This document shows, one piece after another, positions 1-8,201 of a DNA stretch of 64,000 bases; within the stretch, counting starts at the first letter, position 1, and the number at the start of each line of letters is the position of its first letter. The translations under genes were made by a program, and so were the position numbers. Origin of the DNA: Dongia_B soli (lineage in GTDB: Bacteria; Pseudomonadota; Alphaproteobacteria; Dongiales; Dongiaceae); the NCBI RefSeq assembly GCF_034044715.1, contig NZ_JAXCLW010000001.1, positions 1-64,000 of the forward strand, in the 5' to 3' direction. The notes below the pieces were generated by a model. That model was not told where the DNA came from. It did no database searches and worked only from the letters and a program-made list of their open reading frames with translations.

Positions 1-977
1 GTGATGACGACCTTCTTGGCCTTGCCCAGCATGTCGAGCGTGACGCTCTCCAGCTTAATGCCCAGGTCTTCGGAGATGACCTGGCCACCGGTCAGGATGG
101 CGATGTCTTCCAGCATCGCCTTGCGGCGATCGCCGAAGCCCGGCGCCTTCACGGCAGCGACCTTCAGACCGCCACGCAGCTTGTTGACGACGAGCGTGGC
201 CAGAGCCTCGCCTTCGACGTCTTCAGCGATGATCAGCAGGGGACGGCCCGACTGCACGACCGCTTCGAGAACCGGCAGCATCGCCTGCAGGCCCGAGAGC
301 TTCTTCTCGTGCAGCAGGATGTACGGGCTGTCGAGCTCCGTGGTCATCTTCTCGGCGTTGGTGATGAAATACGGCGAGAGATAGCCGCGGTCGAACTGCA
401 TGCCTTCGACGACGTCGAGTTCAGTTTCCAGGCCCTTGGCCTCTTCAACCGTGATGACGCCTTCATTGCCGACCTTCTGCATCGCCTTGGCGATCATGTC
501 GCCGATTTCGCGCTCGCCGTTGGCCGAGATGGTGCCGACCTGGGCGATTTCGTCGGAGGTCGAAACCTTCTTCGCGCGCTTCCTCACGTCTTCAACGACG
601 GCTTCGACGGCATTGTCGATACCGCGCTTCAGATCCATCGGGTTGATGCCGGCGGCAACCGCCTTGGCACCTTCGCGCACGATCGCCTGAGCCAACACGG
701 TCGCGGTGGTGGTACCGTCACCGGCGAGGTCGTTGGTCTTGGAGGCAACTTCGCGCACCATCTGGGCGCCCATGTTTTCGAACTTGTCGGCAAGTTCGAT
801 TTCCTTCGCGACCGTCACACCGTCCTTGGTGATGCGGGGAGCGCCGAAGGCCTTGTCGATCACAACATTGCGGCCCTTGGGGCCGAGGGTGACTTTCACC
901 GCATTGGCGAGAATGTCGACACCACGCAGCATACGCTCGCGGGCATCGCCGCTAAAACGGACGTCCTTAGCAGCCAT
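1..977 (-). CDS. groEL: Chaperonin GroEL (60 kDa), N-terminal part, cut by window edge
   Basis: This is the large subunit of the GroEL/GroES folding cage, an ATP-driven cytosolic chaperonin. Only the first 325 or so codons are present because the gene runs off the left edge of the window. The reverse strand encodes the typical N-terminus (MAAKDVRFSGDARERM) and the conserved nucleotide-binding motif GDGTTTATVLA. An AGAGG ribosome-binding sequence lies just upstream of the ATG. The gene follows groES after 49 bases on the same strand, so the two form the usual bicistronic heat-shock operon. Control is expected from the CIRCE element and promoter before groES. Identity is secure; nothing can be said of the C-terminal half. 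Confidence 0.98.
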   Translation of the reverse strand, partial: MAAKDVRFSGDARERMLRGVDILANAVKVTLGPKGRNVVIDKAFGAPRITKDGVTVAKEIELADKFENMGAQMVREVASKTNDLAGDGTTTATVLAQAIVREGAKAVAAGINPMDLKRGIDNAVEAVVEDVRKRAKKVSTSDEIAQVGTISANGEREIGDMIAKAMQKVGNEGVITVEEAKGLETELDVVEGMQFDRGYLSPYFITNAEKMTTELDSPYILLHEKKLSGLQAMLPVLEAVVQSGRPLLIIAEDVEGEALATLVVNKLRGGLKVAAVKAPGFGDRRKAMLEDIAILTGGQVISEDLGIKLESVTLDMLGKAKKVVI

Positions 978-1026
978 CTTTAAAACCTCTGTCTAGAATT
1001 TCTATCGTCGGGACGAAGGGGCGCCG

Positions 1027-1347
1027 TTAGGCGACCTTCTTCTTCGAGCCGGAAGCAGCGCCCTCGATGATGCCGAGGATGTCCGATTCCTTCATGATCA
1101 GCAGGTCTTCGCCATCGACGCGGACCTCGGTACCCGACCACTTGCCGAACAGGATGCGATCGCCAGCCTTGACGTCCAACGGCGTGACCTTGCCGTCTTC
1201 GGCCTTGTTACCGGCACCGACAGCCAGAACTTCGCCTTCTTGCGGCTTTTCCTTGGCGGTATCGGGAATGATGATGCCACCGGCCGTCTTTTCGACCGAT
1301 TCAACTCGACGCACCAGAACGCGGTCGTGGAGCGGGCGGAACTTCAT
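1027..1347 (-). CDS. groES: Co-chaperonin GroES (10 kDa)
   Basis: GroES forms the heptameric lid that closes the GroEL chamber. The 106-residue product has the family start MKFRPLHDRVLVRR, the mobile-loop segment around KTAGGIIIPDTAKEKP, and the roof and C-terminal motifs VGDRILFGKWSGTEV-like and LIMKESDILGI. It ends in a short lysine-rich tail (SGSKKKVA) that makes it about ten residues longer than the textbook 95-97, as in several alphaproteobacteria. A strong GGAGG lies six bases before the ATG (1354-1358). It is the first gene of the groES-groEL operon, with promoter and CIRCE operator about 80-135 bases upstream. Confidence 0.98.
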   Translation of the reverse strand: MKFRPLHDRVLVRRVESVEKTAGGIIIPDTAKEKPQEGEVLAVGAGNKAEDGKVTPLDVKAGDRILFGKWSGTEVRVDGEDLLIMKESDILGIIEGAASGSKKKVA

Positions 1348-1425
1348 GGAGATCCTCCGTTTGCGTTAAAAAAATCCCGGAACCCTGCGGCGCCTCCTGG
1401 CTCCCGGTTTGACGGGTTGAGCCCA

Positions 1426-1452
1426 TTAGCACTCACCGCAGGCGAGTGCTGA
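1426..1452 (-). promoter_or_regulatory. CIRCE operator (HrcA-binding site) of groES-groEL
   Basis: The sequence contains TTAGCACTC, nine spacer bases, then GAGTGCTGA. This is the CIRCE inverted repeat TTAGCACTC-N9-GAGTGCTAA with one mismatch. In the known system HrcA binds CIRCE and represses groESL until heat shock. It lies directly downstream of the predicted -10 box, so it overlaps the expected transcription start. Confidence 0.95.
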
Positions 1453-1453
1453 C

Positions 1454-1482
1454 GATTTAGGCTTACCCCCACATTTCGTCAA
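1454..1482 (-). promoter_or_regulatory. Housekeeping-type promoter of groES
   Basis: On the reverse strand a -35 box TTGACG (1477-1482) is followed by 17 bases and a -10-like TAAATC (1454-1459). The expected start falls inside the CIRCE element, the arrangement in which HrcA blocks transcription initiation. The -10 is imperfect, so the exact start is uncertain. Confidence 0.6.
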
Positions 1483-1670
1483 GGGCACATCCGAGAAATT
1501 TGCATGGCGTTGCGCGCCCCCGCCCGCGCTCACTTAGCAGCACTCTCCCTGGACTGATGCTAACGTACTGAAAATATTGTGATTTTATGACTTCGTTAAT
1601 GACCAGGGGCAGATACTGCAGATAAGATTAACAGCGTCGTGTCGTTTCCACGTTTATCCGGAGGCCGCTC

Positions 1671-2006
1671 ATGACCCATCGTCCGTCCAGTAACCGACAA
1701 TCCGATCCCAGAGAAGTCAGCCTGGGGCAGGCTCCCCGGGCCGATCGAGATTTCACGCTCCAACTCCGCGATTACCGCCTGACCACTGCGGAGATCCTCT
1801 ATCACATGCCGGATCATCCCGGCCTGCTACAAACCTATGTCTGGCAGGATTACGATCTTGCCCCGCATTTTCCAGTCCTGCGCAAATTCCTCAACTTCTG
1901 GTCTCACAGCCTGGATGGCAAGCTGCATTCAATCTCGGTCACCAGCAATGCGCTCCTCCGCGCGCCGGGATGGCGCCAGGTAAACGATTTCCTTACCCTG
2001 CACTGA
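1671..2006 (+). CDS. usg: Usg family protein
   Basis: This is a 111-residue cytosolic protein of the Usg family, which is common in alphaproteobacteria and has no settled function. The central block DYRLTTAEILYHMPDHPGLL followed by QTYVWQDYDLAPHFP and the C-terminal LRKFLNFWSHSLDGKLHSISV are the family signature. A GGAGG six bases before the ATG fixes the start. The first 25 residues are polar and poorly conserved. It is followed by about 165 bases without a gene and then a membrane-protein gene on the same strand. Identification rests on recognition of the family motif; the old symbol carries no functional meaning. Confidence 0.85.
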   Translation: MTHRPSSNRQSDPREVSLGQAPRADRDFTLQLRDYRLTTAEILYHMPDHPGLLQTYVWQDYDLAPHFPVLRKFLNFWSHSLDGKLHSISVTSNALLRAPGWRQVNDFLTLH

Positions 2007-2171
2007 GGCCTCCCTCTCGAGCGACCGCGAAGCGCGGCAGCTTGCCGCTCGCCGCGCTTGCCCGCTGTCCATGACAGCCGGTGGCAAAGCTGCTACACCA
2101 TCATCGTCCTGCCGATGGGTGCCGTTCCGCTGCCCTGACACGGGTATGGTCATTCATTTGCGAGCCGGGTT

Positions 2172-2753
2172 TTGCTGCGTCGACTCTATAATTGGATCAT
2201 CTCGCTGGCTGAACATCCGCGCGCCCTCTGGGTCATGGCAGCGGTCAGCTTCCTGGAAAGCTCCTTCTTCCCGATTCCGCCGGACGTCATGCTGGTTCCC
2301 ATGGTCCTGGCCAATCGGAAGCGCGCTTGGGCGATCGCCGCCACTTGTACCGTCGCCTCGGTTCTCGGCGGATTGCTGGGCTACGCCATCGGCTATAGTT
2401 TCAGTGAAACGCTCGGCTTGAAGATCGTCCAATTCTACGGGCTCCAACATGCCATGGAGTCTTTTCATGACATGTTCGCTCATTACGGTCTCTGGGTGAT
2501 CCTCATCAAAGGCCTGACGCCGATACCTTATAAGATCGTGACCATCGCCAGCGGCATTGCGCATTTCGATCTGACCGTTTTCATTCTCGCCTCAATTCTC
2601 ACGCGCGGCGTTCGGTTTTTCCTGCTCGCGGCCCTGCTTTATCGCTATGGGGAACCGATCCGAAATTTCATCGAAAAGCGCCTGACAATGGTGACAACGG
2701 TTTTCGCCGTCGCTCTGATCGGCGGGGTCATCGCCCTCCGCTACGTGTTCTGA
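2172..2753 (+). CDS. YqaA/DedA-type inner-membrane protein (SNARE-associated, VTT domain)
   Basis: This 193-residue integral membrane protein belongs to the YqaA branch of the DedA/VTT superfamily, whose members are thought to move lipids or ions across the inner membrane. The signature ESSFFPIPPDVMLVPM lies near residues 29-44, followed by the glycine-rich helix GGLLGYAIGY and the family motif FIKGLTPIPYKIVTIASGI in the form LIKGLTPIPYK. Four to five hydrophobic segments are visible. The start is a TTG: the first in-frame ATG would cut off the conserved LRRLYNWIISLAEHPRALW segment. It lies 17 bases before dsbB and is probably co-transcribed with it and coq7. Confidence 0.85.
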   Translation: MLRRLYNWIISLAEHPRALWVMAAVSFLESSFFPIPPDVMLVPMVLANRKRAWAIAATCTVASVLGGLLGYAIGYSFSETLGLKIVQFYGLQHAMESFHDMFAHYGLWVILIKGLTPIPYKIVTIASGIAHFDLTVFILASILTRGVRFFLLAALLYRYGEPIRNFIEKRLTMVTTVFAVALIGGVIALRYVF

Positions 2754-2770
2754 CAAAGAGGGTCATCGAC

Positions 2771-3283
2771 ATGCCTGCTGCGCGGTCCCGCTTCATCGAG
2801 ACACCTGCCATCACCTGGTTTGTCACCGGCGGGGCTTTGGCTGCCTTATGCATTGCCTGGCTGGCGCAATATGCCGGTGGCCTGGCGCCCTGCGAATTGT
2901 GCTACATGCAGCGTTACGGCTATTGGGCGGTGATCATTCTCGGCCTCGTGACCATCACGCAGAACGACCGGCCCCAGCGCCGTGGTTTACTGCTGGCACT
3001 GATGGGTCTGGCATTGCTGGTCGTCGCCGGTATTGCCGTCTTCCATGTCGGCGTCGAGCACAAATGGTGGGAGGGCAGCACGGCCTGCGTCGGTGCCTCG
3101 ACCGCCGGTGCCTCGACCGAGGAGTTGACCGAAGCGATCCTGAATGCACCGCTGGTTCGCTGCGACGTGGCCGCCTGGGAAATGTTCGGGATTTCCATGG
3201 CCGGTTACAATATCCTTTATGCGCTTGCTTTGGCGGCCTTGACCTTCCTTGGTGTCCGGCGCAGCCTAAGCGCTGCGAAGTGA
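2771..3283 (+). CDS. dsbB: Disulfide bond formation protein DsbB
   Basis: DsbB reoxidises periplasmic DsbA and passes the electrons to membrane quinone. The 170-residue product has four hydrophobic segments. The first redox pair is the CxxC at Cys41/Cys44 (PCELCYMQR), and the second periplasmic pair is Cys106 and Cys131, separated by the expected loop. All four catalytic cysteines are therefore present. It sits between the YqaA-type gene (17 bases upstream) and coq7 (4 bases downstream). The link to coq7, a ubiquinone-biosynthesis gene, fits DsbB's use of quinone, although this may only reflect co-expression. Confidence 0.93.
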   Translation: MPAARSRFIETPAITWFVTGGALAALCIAWLAQYAGGLAPCELCYMQRYGYWAVIILGLVTITQNDRPQRRGLLLALMGLALLVVAGIAVFHVGVEHKWWEGSTACVGASTAGASTEELTEAILNAPLVRCDVAAWEMFGISMAGYNILYALALAALTFLGVRRSLSAAK

Positions 3284-3287
3284 GAAC

Positions 3288-3905
3288 ATGATGTCAGAGA
3301 CAGAAAATCAAGCACCGGCCGCAACGGAACAATCGCCACCGATAGCGCCAACGGGACAGCAGACGGCGGAGAACCGACTCCCCGGCGACCTGACCCGCGA
3401 GCAACTGATCGAACGACTGATCCGCGTCGACCACGCGGGCGAATTCGGCGCGCGCCGGATCTATGAAGGCCAGTTGTCGGTTCTCAAGAACCATCCGGAA
3501 GCCGGCATCATTCGCCATATGCATGAGCAGGAACTGGCCCATCTCAAGGCCTTCGAGAAAATGCTGGTCGCGCGGCGGGTACGACCGTCAGCCTTGCATC
3601 CGATCTGGAATGTCGCCGGCTTCATGCTGGGTGCCGCCACCGCCATGATGGGGCCCAAAGCCGCGATGGCCTGCACGGTCGCGGTCGAGGAAGTGATCGA
3701 CGAGCATTATCGGCAGCAGCAGGCGCAATTGGGCGAGGATGAAGCCGAGCTGAAATCGACCATTGAGCGCTTTCGCGCCGAGGAGGTCGAGCACCGGGAT
3801 ATCGGCATGGAACGTGGTGCGGAAGAAGCGACCGCCTATCCTTTGCTGACCGGCGCCATCAAAGCGGGCTCGCGCTTGGCCATCTGGCTGGCCGAACGAA
3901 TCTAA
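3288..3905 (+). CDS. coq7: Demethoxyubiquinone hydroxylase Coq7
   Basis: Coq7 is the di-iron monooxygenase that hydroxylates demethoxyubiquinone, the penultimate step of ubiquinone synthesis, at the inner-membrane face. The 205-residue product has the iron-ligand motifs DHAGEFGA, HEQELAHL, EEVIDEHY and RAEEVEHRD in order, which supply the glutamates and histidines of the two-iron site. The first 35 residues are a low-complexity, proline- and glutamine-rich extension. Two ATG codons lie in tandem at the start; either could be used. The gene begins 4 bases after dsbB. Alphaproteobacteria commonly use Coq7 here in place of UbiF. Confidence 0.95.
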   Translation: MMSETENQAPAATEQSPPIAPTGQQTAENRLPGDLTREQLIERLIRVDHAGEFGARRIYEGQLSVLKNHPEAGIIRHMHEQELAHLKAFEKMLVARRVRPSALHPIWNVAGFMLGAATAMMGPKAAMACTVAVEEVIDEHYRQQQAQLGEDEAELKSTIERFRAEEVEHRDIGMERGAEEATAYPLLTGAIKAGSRLAIWLAERI

Positions 3906-4131
3906 GATTGCCTCTCCGGCGCGAGCATTGGGCAGGACAATACCCGCTCGAGGAATTTGCGAATCGCGCCACTGAACTGGCCGGCCGCTGCAACGGCGCG
4001 AAATGGCTGATCCCGGGCAACAGGACGAAGCCGGCACCCCCGAACAACGCAGCCGCGCCATGCGCCGCGAAATATCGAAGCTCGTCATCGGCAAGTCAGG
4101 ATCGCGATACAATAGCGGTGGCCGGCAGCTG

Positions 4132-4701
4132 TCAGAGCGTCTCGGTCTCGAGCTCGATATCCCAGTAAAGGAAATCCCGCCAACTATGGTGCAGATAGTT
4201 TGGCGGGAAGGCTCTTCCATTCTCCTGCAGCTCGAATGTCGTCGGCTGCACTGGCCTCCGCCTGGGGAGCATGCCCGACTGGTGCGGCAGCCGGTCGCCC
4301 TTGATCAGGTTGCAGCTCTGGCACGCCGTGACGACGTTCTCCCAGGACGTCCGGCCGCCTTTGGAGCGGGGAATCACGTGGTCGAATGTCAACTCATGAG
4401 TCGGAAAATGTTCGCGGCAATACTGGCAGCGAAAACGGTCGCGCAGGAAAACATTGAACCGCGTGAAGGCTGGCCGACGTGATTGCGGAATGAATTCTTT
4501 CAGCGAGATGACGGAAGGAAGCCGCATCGTGAAGCTGGGGCTATGCACTTCCTGTTCATATTCCGAAATGATGTTGACCCGCTCGAGGAAGACCGCCTTC
4601 ACCGCTTCCTGCCACGGCCACAAGGACAGCGGGAAGTAGCTCAATGGCCGGAAGTCGGCATTGAGAACCAGGGCCGGACAGGATTCAGGCGAAGCCAACA
4701 C
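4132..4701 (-). CDS. HNH endonuclease domain protein
   Basis: This is a 189-residue HNH nuclease of the compact family widespread in alphaproteobacteria. The start is a GTG with a perfect GGAGG nine bases upstream (4711-4715); an ATG 57 bases earlier would add a tail not seen in relatives. The conserved N-terminus PALVLNADFRPLSYFPLSLW is followed by a DNA-binding region and then the HNH motif with its zinc cysteines: FRCQYC, LTFDHVIPRSKGG, NVVTACQSCN. The physiological substrate is unknown. It is the only gene of its transcription unit or follows the esterase gene, 186 bases upstream on the same strand. No restriction-modification partner is visible. Confidence 0.88.
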   Translation of the reverse strand: MLASPESCPALVLNADFRPLSYFPLSLWPWQEAVKAVFLERVNIISEYEQEVHSPSFTMRLPSVISLKEFIPQSRRPAFTRFNVFLRDRFRCQYCREHFPTHELTFDHVIPRSKGGRTSWENVVTACQSCNLIKGDRLPHQSGMLPRRRPVQPTTFELQENGRAFPPNYLHHSWRDFLYWDIELETETL

Positions 4702-4887
4702 GCTGTCACACCTCCACGGAGAGGCGGCGCCAGCGGATGCGTTACGGCTGGCCGCCACGTTCCATCGCTAAGGTTTAACAGATAATCAGCTTTAGAACAA
4801 AACACAAGATGTGGGTCAAATACGCACGATAAAGATCACGATGTTGTCACGCGATCTCTGATGAGTTGTAACATGCGGAGGCCCGCC

Positions 4888-5544
4888 TTATCGGTCGGCA
4901 AGCCGCGCCTGCAGGAAAGCCGCACCCTTCTGCAACCCGATTTCATCGATGGAATGCGGCAGCCCCGGACGAATCTCGGTCGTCACTGTGATATCCACCG
5001 ATTTCAATGCCGCTTCGGCCTGAGCCATGGCGTCGAACGGCACCACCGGATCGGCTGTGCCATGCACCAGCAGGACCGGCGGACGGGCGCGCACAGCTTC
5101 CGGCAATTCCTGGGGGCCGATCAAAGCGCCGGAATAGCCGACGATGCCGGCAACCGCTTTGGCGCGTCGCGGGCCGACATGCAACGACATCATCGTCCCC
5201 TGGGAAAAGCCGACCAAAGCGAGATCTTTATCCTGCAACCCGAATCGCGCGAGCTGCGCATCGAGGAAAGCGTCGAGAATGCCGGCCGCTGCCTTCACGC
5301 CACCGAGCTTCATCTGCATGTCGCGATTATCGAGGCTGAACCACTGGAAGCCATAGGGCGACATCTCGCAAGGAAACGGCGCATTTGGAGAGAGAAAGGC
5401 CGCATCCGGCAGCAGCGGGGCCCAGTAAGGTGCCAGGCTGATCAGATCATCCCCATTGGAACCATAGCCGTGAAGGAATACCACCAGTTTCTTTGGCGCA
5501 GCGCCGCTGCGCGGCGGCTGTTCCGGGCCCTGCAATTCAAGCAT
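4888..5544 (-). CDS. Phospholipase/carboxylesterase family alpha/beta hydrolase
   Basis: This 218-residue cytosolic serine hydrolase belongs to the phospholipase/carboxylesterase family (PF02230 type). The oxyanion region LHGYGSNGDDL lies at residues 25-34, the nucleophile elbow is GFSQG with Ser114, the acid is in the segment HGTADPVVP, and the histidine in GLPHSID. The catalytic triad is complete. There is no signal peptide. The natural substrate cannot be read from the sequence; relatives hydrolyse short-chain esters. It is transcribed divergently from gluQ across a 180-base gap and upstream of the HNH gene. Confidence 0.9.
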   Translation of the reverse strand: MLELQGPEQPPRSGAAPKKLVVFLHGYGSNGDDLISLAPYWAPLLPDAAFLSPNAPFPCEMSPYGFQWFSLDNRDMQMKLGGVKAAAGILDAFLDAQLARFGLQDKDLALVGFSQGTMMSLHVGPRRAKAVAGIVGYSGALIGPQELPEAVRARPPVLLVHGTADPVVPFDAMAQAEAALKSVDITVTTEIRPGLPHSIDEIGLQKGAAFLQARLADR

Positions 5545-5724
5545 CTTTTCCCCATCTCTCCGCAGTCTGTCTGCACTCTTTCTAAGACCAATTATCCGTC
5601 CTGCCTAGCGACGAACGCCGCACGATCACCGGCCGCGGCGGCAGAATTGTTGCAGTACGATGCGATCTTGCCTATGGCTGAGAAGTGAAAAAGGGCCGAT
5701 ACGCCGAGAGATTGAAACAGCACG

Positions 5725-6570
5725 ATGATTGTCACCCGATTCGCGCCCAGCCCCACCGGATATTTGCATCTCGGCCATCTCCATTCCGCGCTGATCGGCT
5801 GGCAAGCGGCGCGACAGGCCGGCGGACGTTTTCTTCTGCGGATCGAGGACATCGATACGGCACGCTGCCGGCCGGAATTCGAGCAAGCCATTATTGAGGA
5901 TCTCGGCTGGCTTGGATTGGACTGGGACGGACCGATCCGGCGGCAATCGGATCATCTCGATGACTATCGGGGAGCCCTGGCGCAGCTTGGCGAGCGCGGT
6001 CTCATTTATCCCTGCTTTTGCAGTCGAAAGGACATCCTGGCGGCGGCCTCGGCGCCGCATGATGTTCCGTCATCCGAGGGGCCGATCTATCCCGGCACCT
6101 GCCGGTATCTGCCAGCGCATATCGTCGAGGAACGCCAGGCAAGGGGCGATCCCTATGCCCTACGCTTCGACAGCGGCAAGGCCGCTGCCCTGGCAGGCCC
6201 TTTGGCTTTTGAGGATCAGGAACAGGGCACCGTTACCGTCAAACCGGACTTGCTGGGGGATGTAGTTCTGGCCCGTCGGGATGCGCCTGCCAGCTATCAT
6301 CTGTGTGTGACCATGGATGACCATTTGCAGGGAGTAACCCTGGTCACACGGGGTGTCGATCTTTTCTCCGCCACCCATGTCCATCGCCTGTTGCAGGCTG
6401 TTCTAGGACTTGCAGTTCCTGTATATCGCCACCACTTATTGTTGACCAATGCTCAGGGGCAGCGACTGTCAAAACGGGACGGGGCGCTGAGCTTGCGCCA
6501 GATGCGGGAGGACGGCCTGACGGCCGCCGAGATTCGGAAGCAAGCGGGGAAACCCGCATCGGTCAAATAA
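5725..6570 (+). CDS. gluQ: Glutamyl-Q tRNA(Asp) synthetase GluQRS
   Basis: GluQRS activates glutamate and attaches it to the queuosine base of tRNA(Asp), without using the acceptor end. The 281-residue product is a glutamyl-tRNA synthetase catalytic core lacking the anticodon-binding domain, which is the defining feature. HIGH-type motif HLGH is at residues 15-18, the zinc site is built from CFC at about residue 98 and a further cysteine and tyrosine (GTCRY), and the KMSKS-like motif is RLSKRDG near the end. It stands alone, divergent from the esterase gene and followed 32 bases later by a terC-type gene. Confidence 0.93.
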   Translation: MIVTRFAPSPTGYLHLGHLHSALIGWQAARQAGGRFLLRIEDIDTARCRPEFEQAIIEDLGWLGLDWDGPIRRQSDHLDDYRGALAQLGERGLIYPCFCSRKDILAAASAPHDVPSSEGPIYPGTCRYLPAHIVEERQARGDPYALRFDSGKAAALAGPLAFEDQEQGTVTVKPDLLGDVVLARRDAPASYHLCVTMDDHLQGVTLVTRGVDLFSATHVHRLLQAVLGLAVPVYRHHLLLTNAQGQRLSKRDGALSLRQMREDGLTAAEIRKQAGKPASVK

Positions 6571-6602
6571 GAAGCTGATTTTAACTGATTACCGAGTAGC
6601 TG

Positions 6603-7292
6603 ATGCCGACATTCAACGACTTCCTGCCGGAGCTGATCGCGCTGGGCCAGGTTATCCTGGTGGATTTGGTTCTAGCCGGAGACAATGCCATCGTTGTCGG
6701 CATGGCTGCGGCCGGCTTGCCGCGCCAGCAACGCAACCGCGCCATCCTGATCGGCATCGTTGCTGCCACCTTGTTGCGCGTGATCTTCGCCCTGATCACC
6801 AACCAGCTGTTGATGATTATAGGTCTGACCCTGGCTGGCGGCATTCTTCTGCTATGGGTTTGCTGGAAGTTCTGGCGCGAATTGATGCAGCAGCGCCGCG
6901 AGCGGCTTGAACTGAAAGCCCGCGAGCATCTCAGCACGGATGAAAGTATCGAGTTGTCGGAGCCACAGGAAGTCCTGCCGGGTGCGACACCGGGCAAGAC
7001 GCTGCGGCAAGCGATCACGCAGATCGTGGTGGCCGATGTGTCGATGTCTCTCGACAATGTCCTCGCCGTCGCCGGTGCCGCGCGGGAACATACTTGGGTG
7101 CTGATTTTCGGCCTCGTTCTCTCTGTGGGCCTGATGGGCGCCGCCGCGACCTTGATCGCCAAGCTCCTCAAGAAGCATCACTGGATCGCCTATATCGGTC
7201 TGGCAGTGATCTTCTATGTCGCCTGCAAGATGATCTGGGATGGCTGGTTCGAAGTGGTCCCGCATATGCAGGAACTCACCGACTTCAAATAA
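6603..7292 (+). CDS. TerC family integral membrane protein (YjbE type)
   Basis: This 229-residue TerC-family protein has about seven hydrophobic segments. The two family signatures are present: DLVLAGDNAIVVGMAA near residue 21 and VVADVSMSLDNVLAVAGAA near residue 142, with the paired acidic and asparagine residues thought to bind metal. A charged cytoplasmic loop (WRELMQQRRERLELKAREH) separates the two halves. Characterised relatives export manganese or load metal during protein secretion; which applies here is not known. It starts 32 bases after gluQ and ends close to the convergent Nudix gene. Confidence 0.88.
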   Translation: MPTFNDFLPELIALGQVILVDLVLAGDNAIVVGMAAAGLPRQQRNRAILIGIVAATLLRVIFALITNQLLMIIGLTLAGGILLLWVCWKFWRELMQQRRERLELKAREHLSTDESIELSEPQEVLPGATPGKTLRQAITQIVVADVSMSLDNVLAVAGAAREHTWVLIFGLVLSVGLMGAAATLIAKLLKKHHWIAYIGLAVIFYVACKMIWDGWFEVVPHMQELTDFK

Positions 7293-7340
7293 AGCTGGTC
7301 GATCCGCCAGGTATGCTCGGGCGAATAGAAGGTAGGGTCG

Positions 7341-8201
7341 CTACCGCGGCGTCTGAAAGGCGGACAGGCCGATCGCCAGATCGGCATAGCCGGGCTGATC
7401 CGGTTTGAAATAGCCGTGCCGGACAAGAAAATCGATGACCACGGGAGCGACATTGAACTTGAAGGCTTCGCTGTCGCTCAGAATCGCCGCCACTTCTTCC
7501 AGCTCCATCAGACGGAACGAAGCGATCTCGCCATCGATATTGGTCGGCAGGAAATCCGCCGGCAATTCGAGATCGTAAAGAAAGAGCGTGTCCTGTCGCA
7601 GGAAGCCTTGATGCAGCATACGGTACGACATCGCGCCGACCGGGATCGCCCGCCGTGCCATCGCCTCCTCGATCCCCGCTTCTTCGGCACATTCCTTGAC
7701 AAGATTGGTCATCGGATCCAGTCCGAAGGGCACACCGCCCGCGACCAGATTATCGAGTTTTCCAGGTTCGATCTGACGGTCAGGTGCACGCTGGCCGACC
7801 CAAAGCTTGATCCGCTCGCCATCCCGTACATAGCCGTTCATATGAACGCCATAGGCCCGGACGCCGAAGACCGGCACGGCAGCGCGTTCGAGACGCAGCA
7901 AGGGCGGCTGGCCATAATCGGCGACCACAGCGAATGACTCGTTGCGCCATCCCTGCACGATGCCGAGTTCCGCAAGGGCCCGGACCACTTCGCCGACCGC
8001 GGCGGTGCGATGATCAAAATCCGCCAGGTGCGATTGCAGGACGACGGCATCATCGCCAACCGCAAAGACACTGGGATAGCGCCTCAACGTATCGGCGACG
8101 TCATCCCGCAGCCAGCCGATCTGTGCCTTGCCGATGGACCAGGGGCGGAATCCAGTTAGATCGCTGATGGTGCAATGATGCAGACGCTCAAGAAAACTCA
8201 T
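7341..8201 (-). CDS. DUF4743/Nudix hydrolase, downstream copy of a tandem pair
   Basis: This 286-residue protein has an N-terminal DUF4743 domain and a C-terminal Nudix domain. The Nudix box reads GGVPFGLDPMTNLVKECAEEAGI: the KExxEE core that binds metal is intact, but the usual glutamate after the first glycine is leucine. Plant and yeast relatives with this architecture are reported to hydrolyse oxidised thiamine diphosphate, so damaged-cofactor clean-up is a reasonable but unproven role. It starts inside the stop of the upstream paralogue (4-base overlap at 8198-8201), so translation is probably coupled. The two copies share the motif order RNE..V..YGQPPLL..ERA and the Nudix box, but diverge elsewhere. 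Confidence 0.85.
   Translation of the reverse strand: MSFLERLHHCTISDLTGFRPWSIGKAQIGWLRDDVADTLRRYPSVFAVGDDAVVLQSHLADFDHRTAAVGEVVRALAELGIVQGWRNESFAVVADYGQPPLLRLERAAVPVFGVRAYGVHMNGYVRDGERIKLWVGQRAPDRQIEPGKLDNLVAGGVPFGLDPMTNLVKECAEEAGIEEAMARRAIPVGAMSYRMLHQGFLRQDTLFLYDLELPADFLPTNIDGEIASFRLMELEEVAAILSDSEAFKFNVAPVVIDFLVRHGYFKPDQPGYADLAIGLSAFQTPR

Noticed and set aside
3906..4131. Small protein gene between coq7 and the HNH gene
   Set aside because: Frames exist but run into the HNH gene on the other strand, lack a ribosome site and show no family features.
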